The position numbers and the translations under genes are program-made. A stretch of DNA of 39,063 nt from a virus. The notes beneath the pieces were generated by a model. It had not been told where the DNA came from, did not search any database, and worked only from the letters and a program-made list of their open reading frames with translations. Within the stretch, counting starts at the first letter, position 1. Every line of letters starts with the position of its first letter. Below are positions 1 to 6,251 of the stretch, one piece after another. The DNA lies in the IMG/VR virus record IMGVR_UViG_3300030329_005444, positions 1 through 39,063 of that record; one strand, written 5' to 3'.

Positions 1-100
1 ATCTAGGGGTTGAAAACACCGTTAAGCGCCTTGAATTGGCCCTTACAAGCGGTGTAGAAAGGATTAAGGCACTCCGTAAGGCAGGTGTGAAAATCAGTAA
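1..100. repeat. Left copy of terminal overlap (circular closure)
   Basis: Bases 3-100 are identical to 38966-39063, and base 1 also matches 38964; only base 2 (T) differs from 38965 (C). The overlap lies inside a coding gene and keeps its frame. The mismatch is the third base of an Asp codon (GAT versus GAC), so it is silent. This is what a circular or circularly permuted genome looks like after assembly. A true physical terminal repeat is possible but less likely inside a gene. Confidence 0.9.
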
Positions 101-755
101 AGTTTACCTAGTTGGAATGGGTGACCTCACGGAAAATTGTTTTGGGTATTACGACTCCCAACCATTTAATATAGAGCTTTCATTAGCACAACAGTATCAT
201 CTAGCTAGAAAATTGATAATGAGATGTGTAGATACCTTCTTACCGTTAGTTGATGAGATAGTTTTAGCTGGTGTACCAGGAAATCACGGCGAAATGTCTA
301 GGTCTGGGAAGGGAAAAGTGACTACAGACCGCTTAGATAACTCAGATACAATGCATCTAGAGATTTGTGGTGAAATAATGGAAAAAAATCCTAGATATAA
401 AAAGGTAAAAGTAGATGTTGCTGATGGATTTCATCAAGTTTTAGACATTTATGGTAAAAAGGTAGCTTTTACTCACGGGCATATGAGCGGTGGCAGTGGG
501 GATCCAACCAATAAAATACTTAATTGGTGGAAAGGACAAATGTTTGGATGGCTTCCTTCGGGGCAGGCTCAAATTCTTATAACCGCGCATTACCACCATT
601 TTCGTAGCTTACAACAAGGTGATAGAGTCTGGTTTCAATGCCCTAGTATCGATAAAAGCATTGATTTTACTGAGCGAACAGGTATGTGGAACCACCCAGG
701 AGTCCTTACTTTAACTATAAATAAAGATGGTTGGGATAATTTAAGTATTTTATAA
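1..755 (+). CDS. Metallophosphoesterase (SbcD-like), 3' part
   Basis: C-terminal two thirds of a calcineurin-type metallophosphoesterase whose start is at 38558; joined across the circular closure it is 386 residues. In full-length numbering the metal-site motifs are D129-W-Q131, G176-D177 with a following N181, G229-N-H231, T293-H-G-H296 and A331-H-Y-H334. The first motif is D-x-Q instead of the usual D-x-H. The family includes SbcD/Mre11 nucleases, and related proteins are common in actinobacteriophages, annotated as DNA repair exonucleases. The gene sits just upstream of a Rad52-like annealing protein, which supports a role in recombination or DNA end processing. No SbcC ATPase partner is seen. 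An in-frame TTG at 36 is not the real start. Confidence 0.85.
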   Translation, partial: LGVENTVKRLELALTSGVERIKALRKAGVKISKVYLVGMGDLTENCFGYYDSQPFNIELSLAQQYHLARKLIMRCVDTFLPLVDEIVLAGVPGNHGEMSRSGKGKVTTDRLDNSDTMHLEICGEIMEKNPRYKKVKVDVADGFHQVLDIYGKKVAFTHGHMSGGSGDPTNKILNWWKGQMFGWLPSGQAQILITAHYHHFRSLQQGDRVWFQCPSIDKSIDFTERTGMWNHPGVLTLTINKDGWDNLSIL

Positions 756-780
756 CTTAAAAACGAGAGGTTATTAATAT

Positions 781-866
781 AGTTATGTACTCAGGTGGAA
801 GCAACTTATAGGTGCCTTTCTTTCCCTGTTATGTACGGTAAAAAATTGTCTATAAGTTGCCCACCT
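781..866 (+). promoter_or_regulatory. Long imperfect stem in the leader of the next gene
   Basis: Bases 793-798 and 801-811 pair with 861-866 and 850-860, giving 17 base pairs with a 2-nt bulge and a 38-nt loop. GTTATGTAC occurs twice here, at 782-790 and 828-836. There is no T-run after the stem on the + strand, so it is not a standard terminator. It ends 18 bases before the ATG at 885, beside the ribosome site AAGGAAGG. It could be a leader that controls translation, or an operator. The inverted repeat is seen directly; the function is inferred. Confidence 0.55.
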
Positions 867-884
867 TAAAAAAGGAAGGTTATT

Positions 885-1439
885 ATGGAGAACATTTATT
901 CAACGCAAGAGGCGTTAGAATTAGCAAAAGAAATATACACCGCTGATGAAATAGGCGATACTAAAGTTGGAGAGTTTATAGAAAAAGCTCCAGCAGAAGA
1001 TTTAGTTTTAGCAAGAATACCTTTGAGAAATGCTGAAGAGTGTACAAAGGTAGTCAAAAATCATGCTGAAAACTTTATTAGAAAAGATGTTGAAAATAGA
1101 GGTACCTTTAAATTAAACGATACTGTATTTCATTCAACAAAACCTTATAAATACGAAGTTTTAGATTTGCCTAATTTCTTTAGATGGCTATTAGGCGATG
1201 TAGAAGAAGATAAGATAGGCGTATTGTGTGCGATTGTTGGGTCTAAGTTTATTCCTAAATTAAGAGCACTAGATACTATCTCTGAAATGAGGGGTAAAAA
1301 TCCTCAGACTATAAGAGATACCTTTTTAGCGAGGAACATAGATGATGAATCTAGACTACTCATAATAAATTGCAGTAGTGCTTCCGCACCTAAATGGGCT
1401 GTCAATATGGAAGAAGGTGAGAGATTTGAAAGATCTTAA
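885..1439 (+). CDS. Hypothetical protein of the recombination block
   Basis: A 184-residue soluble protein that I do not recognise. The ATG has a good ribosome site (AAGGAAGG) and follows a structured leader. There is no signal peptide or membrane segment. The N-terminal half is acidic and looks helical; a segment near residues 90-125 contains a hydrophobic VLCAIVGSKF stretch. Its end overlaps the start of the Rad52-like gene, so the two are probably translated together. By position it may help recombination or single-strand DNA handling, but nothing in the sequence proves this. Confidence 0.75.
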   Translation: MENIYSTQEALELAKEIYTADEIGDTKVGEFIEKAPAEDLVLARIPLRNAEECTKVVKNHAENFIRKDVENRGTFKLNDTVFHSTKPYKYEVLDLPNFFRWLLGDVEEDKIGVLCAIVGSKFIPKLRALDTISEMRGKNPQTIRDTFLARNIDDESRLLIINCSSASAPKWAVNMEEGERFERS

Positions 1440-1863
1440 AGCTTTAGCTCAACCTTTTGCAGGACTTGTAAAGGACGCAGCTCCTGGAAAGTTCGGAGAT
1501 TATGTTGAGCATACTGCAGTAACACAGAGATTGTTATTGCATTTGGGTCCTTATGACCAAACTGTCGTACGAGAAATCTATGATGAACATAAGGAATATG
1601 GTAAATGTCTAGTCGGAGTCGTTCTTGAAATGAAATTCAAGATTGATGGTGAGGTAGTCACTATTCAAGAAGGCGGTTCTGTTGACAAACCATATAAAGT
1701 AACAAATAAAAAAACAGGAGAAAGAATGCATAATGGCGAGAGATTAAAACTTGCTATTTCTGATGCACATAAACGTTGCGCTATGAGAGTTAGCTTAGGT
1801 TTACATTTATGGGCCCAAGAAGATTACTTTCTCTATGATCAATTGGAGGAAAATAATGGTTGA
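1426..1863 (+). CDS. Rad52-like single-strand annealing protein
   Basis: A 145-residue protein if translation begins at TTG 1426, which has a GAAGGTGAGA ribosome site; a GTG at 1378 would give 161 residues but has no good site. The second half matches the Rad52/Sak-type pattern: two strands with VVLEMKFKID, a glycine-rich turn (QEGGS), then KLAISDAHKRCAMRVSLGLHLW, which resembles the KGAVSDAxKRAxxxxGxGxxLY helix of Rad52 family members. Such phage proteins anneal complementary single strands during recombination and replication. It is short for the family, so only the core is present. It overlaps its neighbours on both sides and lies between an SbcD-like nuclease and a DUF669-type protein, a typical phage recombination set. 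Confidence 0.65.
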   Translation: MKDLKALAQPFAGLVKDAAPGKFGDYVEHTAVTQRLLLHLGPYDQTVVREIYDEHKEYGKCLVGVVLEMKFKIDGEVVTIQEGGSVDKPYKVTNKKTGERMHNGERLKLAISDAHKRCAMRVSLGLHLWAQEDYFLYDQLEENNG

Positions 1864-2254
1864 TTCAAAAAAAATAAGTATAAGTGAAGATGATATCCAA
1901 GGTTCAGGTAGCTTTGTATTAGAGGCAGGAGATTACGAAGGCAAAGTTGTCTCTGTGAAAGACCACCTCAGCGAAGCTGGAAATGAAGGTTGGGTATGGG
2001 AGATAGAAGCTATGGGAACTATGTTCAAAATGTGGACTATGTTTACTAAAAGCTCTAAATGGAAACTAATTGAGGTAATGAAATCACTTCATGTTGAACT
2101 CAAAGCTGGTGAGATGGAATTTAATCCAGATAATTATATAGGGAAACCTATTGGAATTGAGATTGATAAAGAAGAAGGTAGTGATTACTTTAATATTGTG
2201 AAAACTTTCCCAATTAAAGTAACAGTTGAAGCACCTAAAGACAGTGCTTTCTAG
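1856..2254 (+). CDS. DUF669-type phage protein, probable ssDNA-binding accessory
   Basis: 132 residues. The ATG at 1856 is chosen because TTGGAGGAAAAT lies directly upstream; an alternative start at 1835 has no site. The pattern GDYEGKVVSVKD, a central W-x-W-E-I-E strand, a helix with KLIEVMKSL, then YIGKPIGIEIDKEEG and a closing strand near VKTFPI fits the DUF669 family, an OB-fold-like phage family usually found beside recombination genes. It overlaps the Rad52-like gene by 8 bases and is the last gene before a strong terminator. Single-strand DNA binding is inferred from family context. Confidence 0.6.
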   Translation: MVDSKKISISEDDIQGSGSFVLEAGDYEGKVVSVKDHLSEAGNEGWVWEIEAMGTMFKMWTMFTKSSKWKLIEVMKSLHVELKAGEMEFNPDNYIGKPIGIEIDKEEGSDYFNIVKTFPIKVTVEAPKDSAF

Positions 2255-2270
2255 ACTATAATAAAGTTAA

Positions 2271-2293
2271 TACATAACTCTCATAGTTATGTA
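2271..2293. promoter_or_regulatory. Palindrome TACATAACT/AGTTATGTA, operator-like
   Basis: A perfect 9-bp inverted repeat with a 5-base spacer (ctcat), lying between the last early gene and the terminator. The same GTTATGTA core occurs at 782, 828 and, as a 15-bp inverted repeat, at 33937-33998. All are non-coding. A dyad of this size suits a dimeric repressor or could be part of the termination structure. Confidence 0.4.
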
Positions 2294-2331
2294 AAAAAAC
2301 CCTTGGACTAGCAATAGCTCAAGGGTTTTTT
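2294..2331. terminator. Bidirectional rho-independent terminator
   Basis: A 12-bp perfect stem (AAAAAACCCTTG at 2294-2305 with CAAGGGTTTTTT at 2320-2331) and a 14-base loop. It ends with T-runs on both strands. It separates the + strand recombination block, ending at 2254, from the - strand late unit, whose last gene ends at 2333. It should stop both transcripts. Confidence 0.9.
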
Positions 2332-2332
2332 A

Positions 2333-2401
2333 TTATCTTTTTTTGCCGTATTTTCCGACTTTAGCTTTTTTCTTTAACTTTTTAGTTCCATATTTTGGCA
2401 T
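2333..2401 (-). CDS. 22-residue lysine-rich peptide, last gene of late unit
   Basis: A short frame starting MPKYGTKKLKKK and ending KYGKKR, with 10 Lys and 1 Arg in 22 residues and a KYG motif near both ends. It follows the holin-like gene by 5 bases and abuts the terminator. Short basic MPKYG-type peptides are found in many marine phage genomes. It may bind DNA, RNA or membrane. A weak AGGT lies upstream. Real coding is likely from start, context and lack of other use of this space, but not certain. Confidence 0.55.
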   Translation of the reverse strand: MPKYGTKKLKKKAKVGKYGKKR

Positions 2402-2406
2402 GATAC

Positions 2407-2595
2407 CTACTTAGTTATCTGTTTTTTAGCGTAAGTTTTAATTACAGCCAAAGCTGCACCACCACCAGCAAGTGCTGCAAGCTGAAGTGTTTCAGCTTCT
2501 ACACCAACCAATGGAGCTACTGTTAAAGCACCGATGAACGCTTCAATGAAGGTCCAACCAGTTCTCTCTAACATATCTTTTAAGTCTTCTGACAT
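2407..2595 (-). CDS. Small holin-like membrane protein
   Basis: 62 residues. An amphipathic N-terminus (MSEDLKDMLERTGWTF) is followed by a hydrophobic segment FIEAFIGALTVAPLVGV, a second hydrophobic stretch around residues 36-53 (LQLAALAGGGAALAVI) and a basic tail KTYAKKQ. This order matches r1t-type phage holins, which make holes in the inner membrane so that the endolysin can reach the wall. It is next to the putative lysis enzyme at 2604-3188, which supports the call. Confidence 0.65.
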   Translation of the reverse strand: MSEDLKDMLERTGWTFIEAFIGALTVAPLVGVEAETLQLAALAGGGAALAVIKTYAKKQITK

Positions 2596-2603
2596 ATGTC
2601 TCC

Positions 2604-3188
2604 TTAATCAATTACTTTCCCACTCAGTTTAAACTGAATTTTGGAAACTTTCTCATTAATAGATTCAAGTTGTTTCATAACTTGAGGTATACCTATTACA
2701 TCATCTGTGGATTTATTAGATAATTCACCATCTAAATCAATTTTGCTATATTCTATGGTGACTTTCTCGCCTTTTAGTATGGCCCCAGACACTTTTGGAT
2801 AAAGTTTTTTATACGCTACAGCACTTGAGCCGACAAAACCGTTAAAATTCACATCTAAATCTTGCTGGGTGTCTCCAACTATCAAACAACCTGAGGTATG
2901 CTCGTCATGGTTCCCTTGATGAATTAATATATATTCAAATCCAGGGACATCTTGTAGCCATAACATACCTCTGTGCATTGTCGGATACTTCTTGGTATAG
3001 CGATCGTTGAAACCGCCTACTGTTCTTAGCTTAATTTCATACTTCCCTTCAGGTATACACGTCTCGTGAATTTGCTTCTTTGCCTGATATTGATCTTCGA
3101 GAACGTAGCATTCAAAAAGTCCGTCTATAAAAAGTAGACCATTTGTCGCATCTTTTCCCATTTGGTGTCTAATAACTTGTAGTTTCAT
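2604..3188 (-). CDS. DUF5675-family protein, probable lysis enzyme
   Basis: 194 residues from the ATG at 3188, which has AAGGAGAAAGA directly upstream; a longer start at 3233 is unsupported. The segment from about residue 18 to 120 contains the family pattern: GLLFIDG, YVLEDQ, IPEGKYEI, a central W-L-Q-D-V-P-G-F strand and IHQGNHDEHTSGCLIVG with conserved His, Asn and Cys. DUF5675 proteins occur in phage lysis regions and are often suggested to act on the cell wall, though chemistry is not established as far as I know. The roughly 70-residue C-terminal tail is not recognised. Neighbouring holin-like and membrane genes fit a lysis role. No other endolysin candidate was found. Confidence 0.7.
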   Translation of the reverse strand: MKLQVIRHQMGKDATNGLLFIDGLFECYVLEDQYQAKKQIHETCIPEGKYEIKLRTVGGFNDRYTKKYPTMHRGMLWLQDVPGFEYILIHQGNHDEHTSGCLIVGDTQQDLDVNFNGFVGSSAVAYKKLYPKVSGAILKGEKVTIEYSKIDLDGELSNKSTDDVIGIPQVMKQLESINEKVSKIQFKLSGKVID

Positions 3189-3256
3189 TCTTTCTCCTTT
3201 TTTGTATTGCAGTGCAGTGAGCACCCACAGCATAGATATTTACATCCACATCTCAT
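3185..3256 (-). CDS. Cysteine-rich 23-residue microprotein
   Basis: The frame reads M-R-C-G-C-K-Y-L-C-C-G-C-S-L-H-C then N-T-K-K-E-K-E: six Cys and one His in 23 residues. Its ATG overlaps the upstream stop (ATGA) and its own TGA overlaps the ATG of the downstream DUF5675 gene (ATGA), so it is stitched into the operon by translational coupling at both ends. Its last codons supply the ribosome site of the next gene. The Cys spacing suggests metal binding or a disulphide-rich peptide. I know of no family for it. It might instead be only a coupling leader. Confidence 0.6.
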   Translation of the reverse strand: MRCGCKYLCCGCSLHCNTKKEKE

Positions 3257-3435
3257 TTTCTAAACCTTATGGTTAAAAGCCATACACCTAACGTTATTAA
3301 AGTCGCAAGACCTGTAATCTGTTGGGCGCTCCCTGTGAGAGTAAGTGTAGCAATAACTAAACCAACTAAAGTCCAACTAAGGTTTAAAGTTTCTTTAATT
3401 ATTTCTACAAACCAAGACCATATCTTTTTAAACAT
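3253..3435 (-). CDS. Small two-helix membrane protein
   Basis: 60 residues with a basic amphipathic start (MFKKIWSWFVEIIKETLN), one hydrophobic helix around residues 18-36 (LSWTLVGLVIATLTLTG) and a second around 40-56 ending in RFRK. It sits within the lysis gene group and overlaps both neighbours by a few bases. Size and topology fit a second holin, antiholin or pinholin, but no family is recognised. Confidence 0.65.
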   Translation of the reverse strand: MFKKIWSWFVEIIKETLNLSWTLVGLVIATLTLTGSAQQITGLATLITLGVWLLTIRFRK

Positions 3436-5438
3436 TATGATCTTCTCATTATAAATGCTGCCATAGAAGCTATTCTAGTCAGAATAACTGGCACTACAAC
3501 TTCTTGAGCTTTTTCTCGCTGATCAGATGTCATGTCATCACCAATGTTTGTAATAGTTATTTCTTCTAAGTTATCAAAGTCCACAAAAACTTCTATTGGA
3601 TTCTCGAGAAACTCCTCATACTGCACCTCTGTAACAACATCCGCAAGAGTATAATTCTCTACATCTTTATTTTCTACAGCTCTCTCAACATATTCTTCTA
3701 CTGCAGTAGCAACTGATTCATCTTCCTTAACAGCTTCAGCAATAATCTCAACGTCTTCTGCTTCTACTTGTAATACTTCAGCAACAACTTCAACTTGTTC
3801 TTCTGTTAGTTCCTCTATCTCTTCAATAGCTTCTTCAACTACGGCCTGTACTACCGCCTGTGTTTCCTCTGTGGCTTCGGATAGATTCTGTACACCAATG
3901 TCGTTAACTTCTTCTAAGACTTCAACGACTTCTTCTGTTTCAAGCTCTTCAACATATTCTTCAATAACTTCTTCAATTTCTTCTTCAGATAAATCTTCTT
4001 CAACTACAGGTATATCAATAACTTCTTCTAATTCTGCAACTTCTTCTTCAACCATTTCTTCAGTAAGTATCTCTTCAATTGGTTCTTCATCTTCCAAAAT
4101 TTCAGGTTCATCATCAATAAATTCTTCTTCAACTTCAGGTATAAGATCATCTTGTACACTCTCCAAATCTTCTAATACTTCCTCTGGGTCAGGAGGGAAT
4201 ATATCATTAGCTATTAATACATCTATTAAGTCTATATCTTCTTCAATAATAATTTCTATTTCTTCAAACTCTTCCAGCTCTTCTATGTATTCCTCTACTT
4301 CAAGGATTATTTCAACAAACTCCTCTAGTTCCTCATCTGATAATTCTTCAATGAATTCAAGTTCTTCTTCCAAGAGTTCAAGCTCCTTAGCCTCAGTCTC
4401 CATTTCCTCTTCAAGAATAAGTATCTCTTCCTCAGTAAGTTCTTCAAATTCAAGTTCTTCAAATTCATCATCATCTGCCACTTCAAGTACCACAATGACA
4501 TCATCAAGAAGCTCTTCTCCTTCTTCATATTCTTCTTCATATATTTCTTCCTCGTATTCTTCCTCATATATTTCAAAATCACAATCACCACGCTCAATCT
4601 GAGCATCAGTCATCTCACAACCATACTCTTCTAAGTTAGCTAATCTTTGTTCATCACGTATTGCTGTTGCTTCAATTTCTTCTCTAGTATTTCTTTCTTC
4701 ATTAGTTTCATAAATACCTGTTTCTTCAAAGTTTAGCTCTTCTTCTGTAGGAGGAGGCGGAACATAAACAGTTGTAGTTGTTGTAGTAGTAGTAGTTGTA
4801 GTAGTCGTAGTAGGAGTTGTAGCAGTATATTTATAATATACATTATCTATTAGCCACCAATCACCTAAGTTATCTGAAGCTCCTGGTATCACTATCTCAT
4901 TGATAGTTGTACCTGTTGGTGCAGTTACTACTATAGTCGCCGTGCTGTTCTCTGCCGTCTGTGGATCTGCAGCGTCCCAAGTGTTAATAAAGTTTATTGT
5001 TGAAGTTGTATCATCATCATAGTAAACAGTAGCTGTACCTGTAGATTCTCTAGCACCATACCTTAAACCTACCTCAGTAATCGGTTTAGTTTCTGAGTTA
5101 GGAAATGCAATCGTAAATCCATCTGTTGAACTACGTAATCCGATTTGATATCTATCTGCTCCATAATACTGTGAGCCGTGGCAATCCATATCTTCAATGT
5201 GGATTCCTCCAGGAACCATACTGTTGTCGCAATCAGCTTCGGCAGCAAGGCTAGTATCGTTACCACCATAAACGAAAGTAATATCTTCGTTAATTTGTTG
5301 GTTATCAAAACCCTCAGTTACTGTTGTTTCTTCTGCATAAACAGGTATAGGAGGAAGTATTAAAAATAAGACTAAAGCTAAACGACTTAACCGCCTGGTA
5401 TGCAGTAACAATTTCCTTTGCAATCGCAAGTATTCCAT
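3435..5438 (-). CDS. Secreted hyperacidic protein with Thr-rich linker
   Basis: 667 residues from ATG 5438 (an upstream in-frame TTG at 5453 is less likely). An N-terminal signal peptide is clear: basic LRLQRK and RRLSR, hydrophobic LALVLFLILPP, and a likely cut after VYA. Next comes a roughly 170-residue beta-rich domain (FDNQQINEDITFVYGG to DNVYYKY) that resembles a carbohydrate-binding or PEP-type jelly roll. A run of about 14 Thr then leads to VYVPPPP. The remaining 400 or so residues are dominated by Glu and Asp, with short repeats such as IYEEEYEEE. The protein ends in a short hydrophobic, basic tail. A phage protein exported from the host before or during lysis is unusual. The poly-Thr/VYVPPPP style is typical of secreted actinobacterial proteins, so acquisition from a host is possible. 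The function is unknown. Confidence 0.8.
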   Translation of the reverse strand: MEYLRLQRKLLLHTRRLSRLALVLFLILPPIPVYAEETTVTEGFDNQQINEDITFVYGGNDTSLAAEADCDNSMVPGGIHIEDMDCHGSQYYGADRYQIGLRSSTDGFTIAFPNSETKPITEVGLRYGARESTGTATVYYDDDTTSTINFINTWDAADPQTAENSTATIVVTAPTGTTINEIVIPGASDNLGDWWLIDNVYYKYTATTPTTTTTTTTTTTTTTVYVPPPPTEEELNFEETGIYETNEERNTREEIEATAIRDEQRLANLEEYGCEMTDAQIERGDCDFEIYEEEYEEEIYEEEYEEGEELLDDVIVVLEVADDDEFEELEFEELTEEEILILEEEMETEAKELELLEEELEFIEELSDEELEEFVEIILEVEEYIEELEEFEEIEIIIEEDIDLIDVLIANDIFPPDPEEVLEDLESVQDDLIPEVEEEFIDDEPEILEDEEPIEEILTEEMVEEEVAELEEVIDIPVVEEDLSEEEIEEVIEEYVEELETEEVVEVLEEVNDIGVQNLSEATEETQAVVQAVVEEAIEEIEELTEEQVEVVAEVLQVEAEDVEIIAEAVKEDESVATAVEEYVERAVENKDVENYTLADVVTEVQYEEFLENPIEVFVDFDNLEEITITNIGDDMTSDQREKAQEVVVPVILTRIASMAAFIMRRS
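4770..4818. repeat. Trinucleotide microsatellite coding poly-Thr
   Basis: A run of GTA/GTT units on the + strand, read on the - strand as about 14 Thr codons (ACT/ACA/ACG). It lies between the beta-rich domain and the acidic half of the secreted protein. Such a tract can vary in length by replication slippage, but all unit changes stay in frame. Confidence 0.7.
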
Positions 5439-5442
5439 TCCA

Positions 5443-5655
5443 TCATCCACCAACCTTAAATAATATCTCTCTAATAACTTCTTCTATAATGATTAAGTTC
5501 TGATTAAACCCACTAATACTATCTTGATATGCAATAACTTGCGCTTTAAGTGTTGCTACTTCTTGTTGTAGATCATTAACTGTTTTAAATAACCAACCAA
5601 CTAAAGCAGCTAAACCGCCTTGTAATATTTGTCCGAGATTAACTTGAGCTTTCAT
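5443..5655 (-). CDS. Small protein, hydrophobic segment plus coiled coil
   Basis: 70 residues: a short polar start, a hydrophobic stretch around residues 8-24 (LGQILQGGLAALVGWLF), then a heptad-like helix (DLQQEVATLKAQVIAYQDSI) and an isoleucine-rich end. This architecture is compatible with a spanin-like or membrane-anchored oligomeric protein, but there is no clear family match. It is followed closely by the secreted acidic protein and preceded by another small coiled-coil/membrane protein, so the group may act together at the envelope. Confidence 0.6.
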   Translation of the reverse strand: MKAQVNLGQILQGGLAALVGWLFKTVNDLQQEVATLKAQVIAYQDSISGFNQNLIIIEEVIREILFKVGG

Positions 5656-5658
5656 ATT

Positions 5659-5844
5659 TTACATTATAGTATTTAAAAATGCTGCTGTGCTACTAATAGC
5701 AACTAACCAACCAACAATTTCAGCTCTCGTAGGAGATTTATTTATTTTCTCATGTAAAAAATCTATGCGTTCATTTAGATCTGATACTTCTTCCCTAATA
5801 AGGTAGAGCATTTCTTTGTTTGTGTAACCGTTATTGGATGTCAT
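5659..5844 (-). CDS. XhlA-like small coiled-coil/membrane protein
   Basis: 61 residues from ATG 5844 (MTSNNGYTNKEM). A longer start at 5877 would run deep into the upstream 46-residue gene, so the short one is preferred. A charged helix (LIREEVSDLNERIDFLHEKI) is followed by a hydrophobic C-terminal helix (IVGWLVAISSTAAFLNTIM). This resembles haemolysin XhlA-type phage proteins, which sit in the membrane in lysis cassettes. The start overlaps the end of the upstream gene by 14 bases in another frame. Confidence 0.6.
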   Translation of the reverse strand: MTSNNGYTNKEMLYLIREEVSDLNERIDFLHEKINKSPTRAEIVGWLVAISSTAAFLNTIM

Positions 5845-5971
5845 CAGTGGATAGCCAATCCCAATCTTCTTTAACATAATTATCAGGTATTTTAACTTCG
5901 GCTAGATTTTTTAACCATTTAAAAAATATACGAGCATAATAACCTAATAAAAATCCTACTATGTAATCCAT
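5831..5971 (-). CDS. 46-residue single-helix membrane protein
   Basis: The frame begins MDYIVGFLLGYYARIFFKWL and ends DWDWLSTDDIQ. It has a single N-terminal hydrophobic helix with basic residues after it and an acidic, Trp-containing tail. There is no ribosome site upstream, but an extended -10 box (TGTTATAAT, hexamer 5980-5985) ends 8 bases before the ATG, as expected for a leaderless message. Context suggests an envelope or lysis accessory. Confidence 0.6.
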   Translation of the reverse strand: MDYIVGFLLGYYARIFFKWLKNLAEVKIPDNYVKEDWDWLSTDDIQ

Positions 5972-5979
5972 GATGAAAT

Positions 5980-5985
5980 ATTATA
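5980..5985 (-). promoter_or_regulatory. Extended -10 promoter, possibly leaderless
   Basis: On the - strand the bases read TGT-TATAAT, a consensus extended -10, with its last base 8 nt before the ATG at 5971. A transcript from here would start at or beside the ATG. It would drive the membrane, secreted and lysis genes separately from the structural genes. No good -35 is visible. Confidence 0.4.
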
Positions 5986-5993
5986 ACATAAAT

Positions 5994-6242
5994 TCAATCA
6001 GGTTCTATCATTATACATTCACCAGGACATTCTTCTGCTGACTCTATAACTGCAGGTTCTTCACCTTTAGGAACTGTGGCTAAACCTTTAGCACCTTCTT
6101 CATTACCTTCTGCTTCAGCATAAATTTTATCTCCATCTTTAACATAAAATAATCCATCATCTAAACCAATAAATACATCTGGGGAAATTTCTTGACATAT
6201 ACCATCACCTGTACAAAGGTCTTGGTCAATCCATACTTTCAT
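5994..6242 (-). CDS. Single-cluster ferredoxin, CxxDxxC type
   Basis: 82 residues. Cys10, Asp13, Cys16 and Cys72-Pro73 form a cluster-binding pattern, with an extra Cys76 in CPGECI. The CxxDxxC spacing, with Asp at the position of the second Cys ligand, is known from Pyrococcus furiosus ferredoxin, where Asp is a [4Fe-4S] ligand; [3Fe-4S] binding is the alternative. SPDVF and the SAEECPGECIMIEPD end are typical of small actinobacterial ferredoxins that serve cytochrome P450s and other oxidoreductases. An insert at residues 36-62 is acidic. The gene lies between tail-module and lysis genes with no visible ribosome site. It is an auxiliary metabolic gene, probably host-derived, that may feed electrons to a host enzyme during infection. 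Confidence 0.85.
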   Translation of the reverse strand: MKVWIDQDLCTGDGICQEISPDVFIGLDDGLFYVKDGDKIYAEAEGNEEGAKGLATVPKGEEPAVIESAEECPGECIMIEPD

Positions 6243-6251
6243 AATGAAAGA

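Noticed and set aside
1-100. Physical terminal direct repeats of a T7-like genome
   Set aside because: The repeat is only about 100 bases, lies inside a gene and joins it in frame. Assembly overlap of a circular map explains it better, though read mapping would be decisive.
3871-4602. 243-residue Ser-rich frame on the + strand
   Set aside because: It is the antisense shadow of the Glu-rich region (GAA/GAG codons read as TTC/CTC-type repeats give Ser-rich frames). It has no ribosome site and the sense gene has a signal peptide and clear operon context.
5659-5877. Longer start of the XhlA-like gene at 5877
   Set aside because: It would overlap the 46-residue membrane gene by 47 bases and lacks a ribosome site; the start at 5844 fits the gene border.
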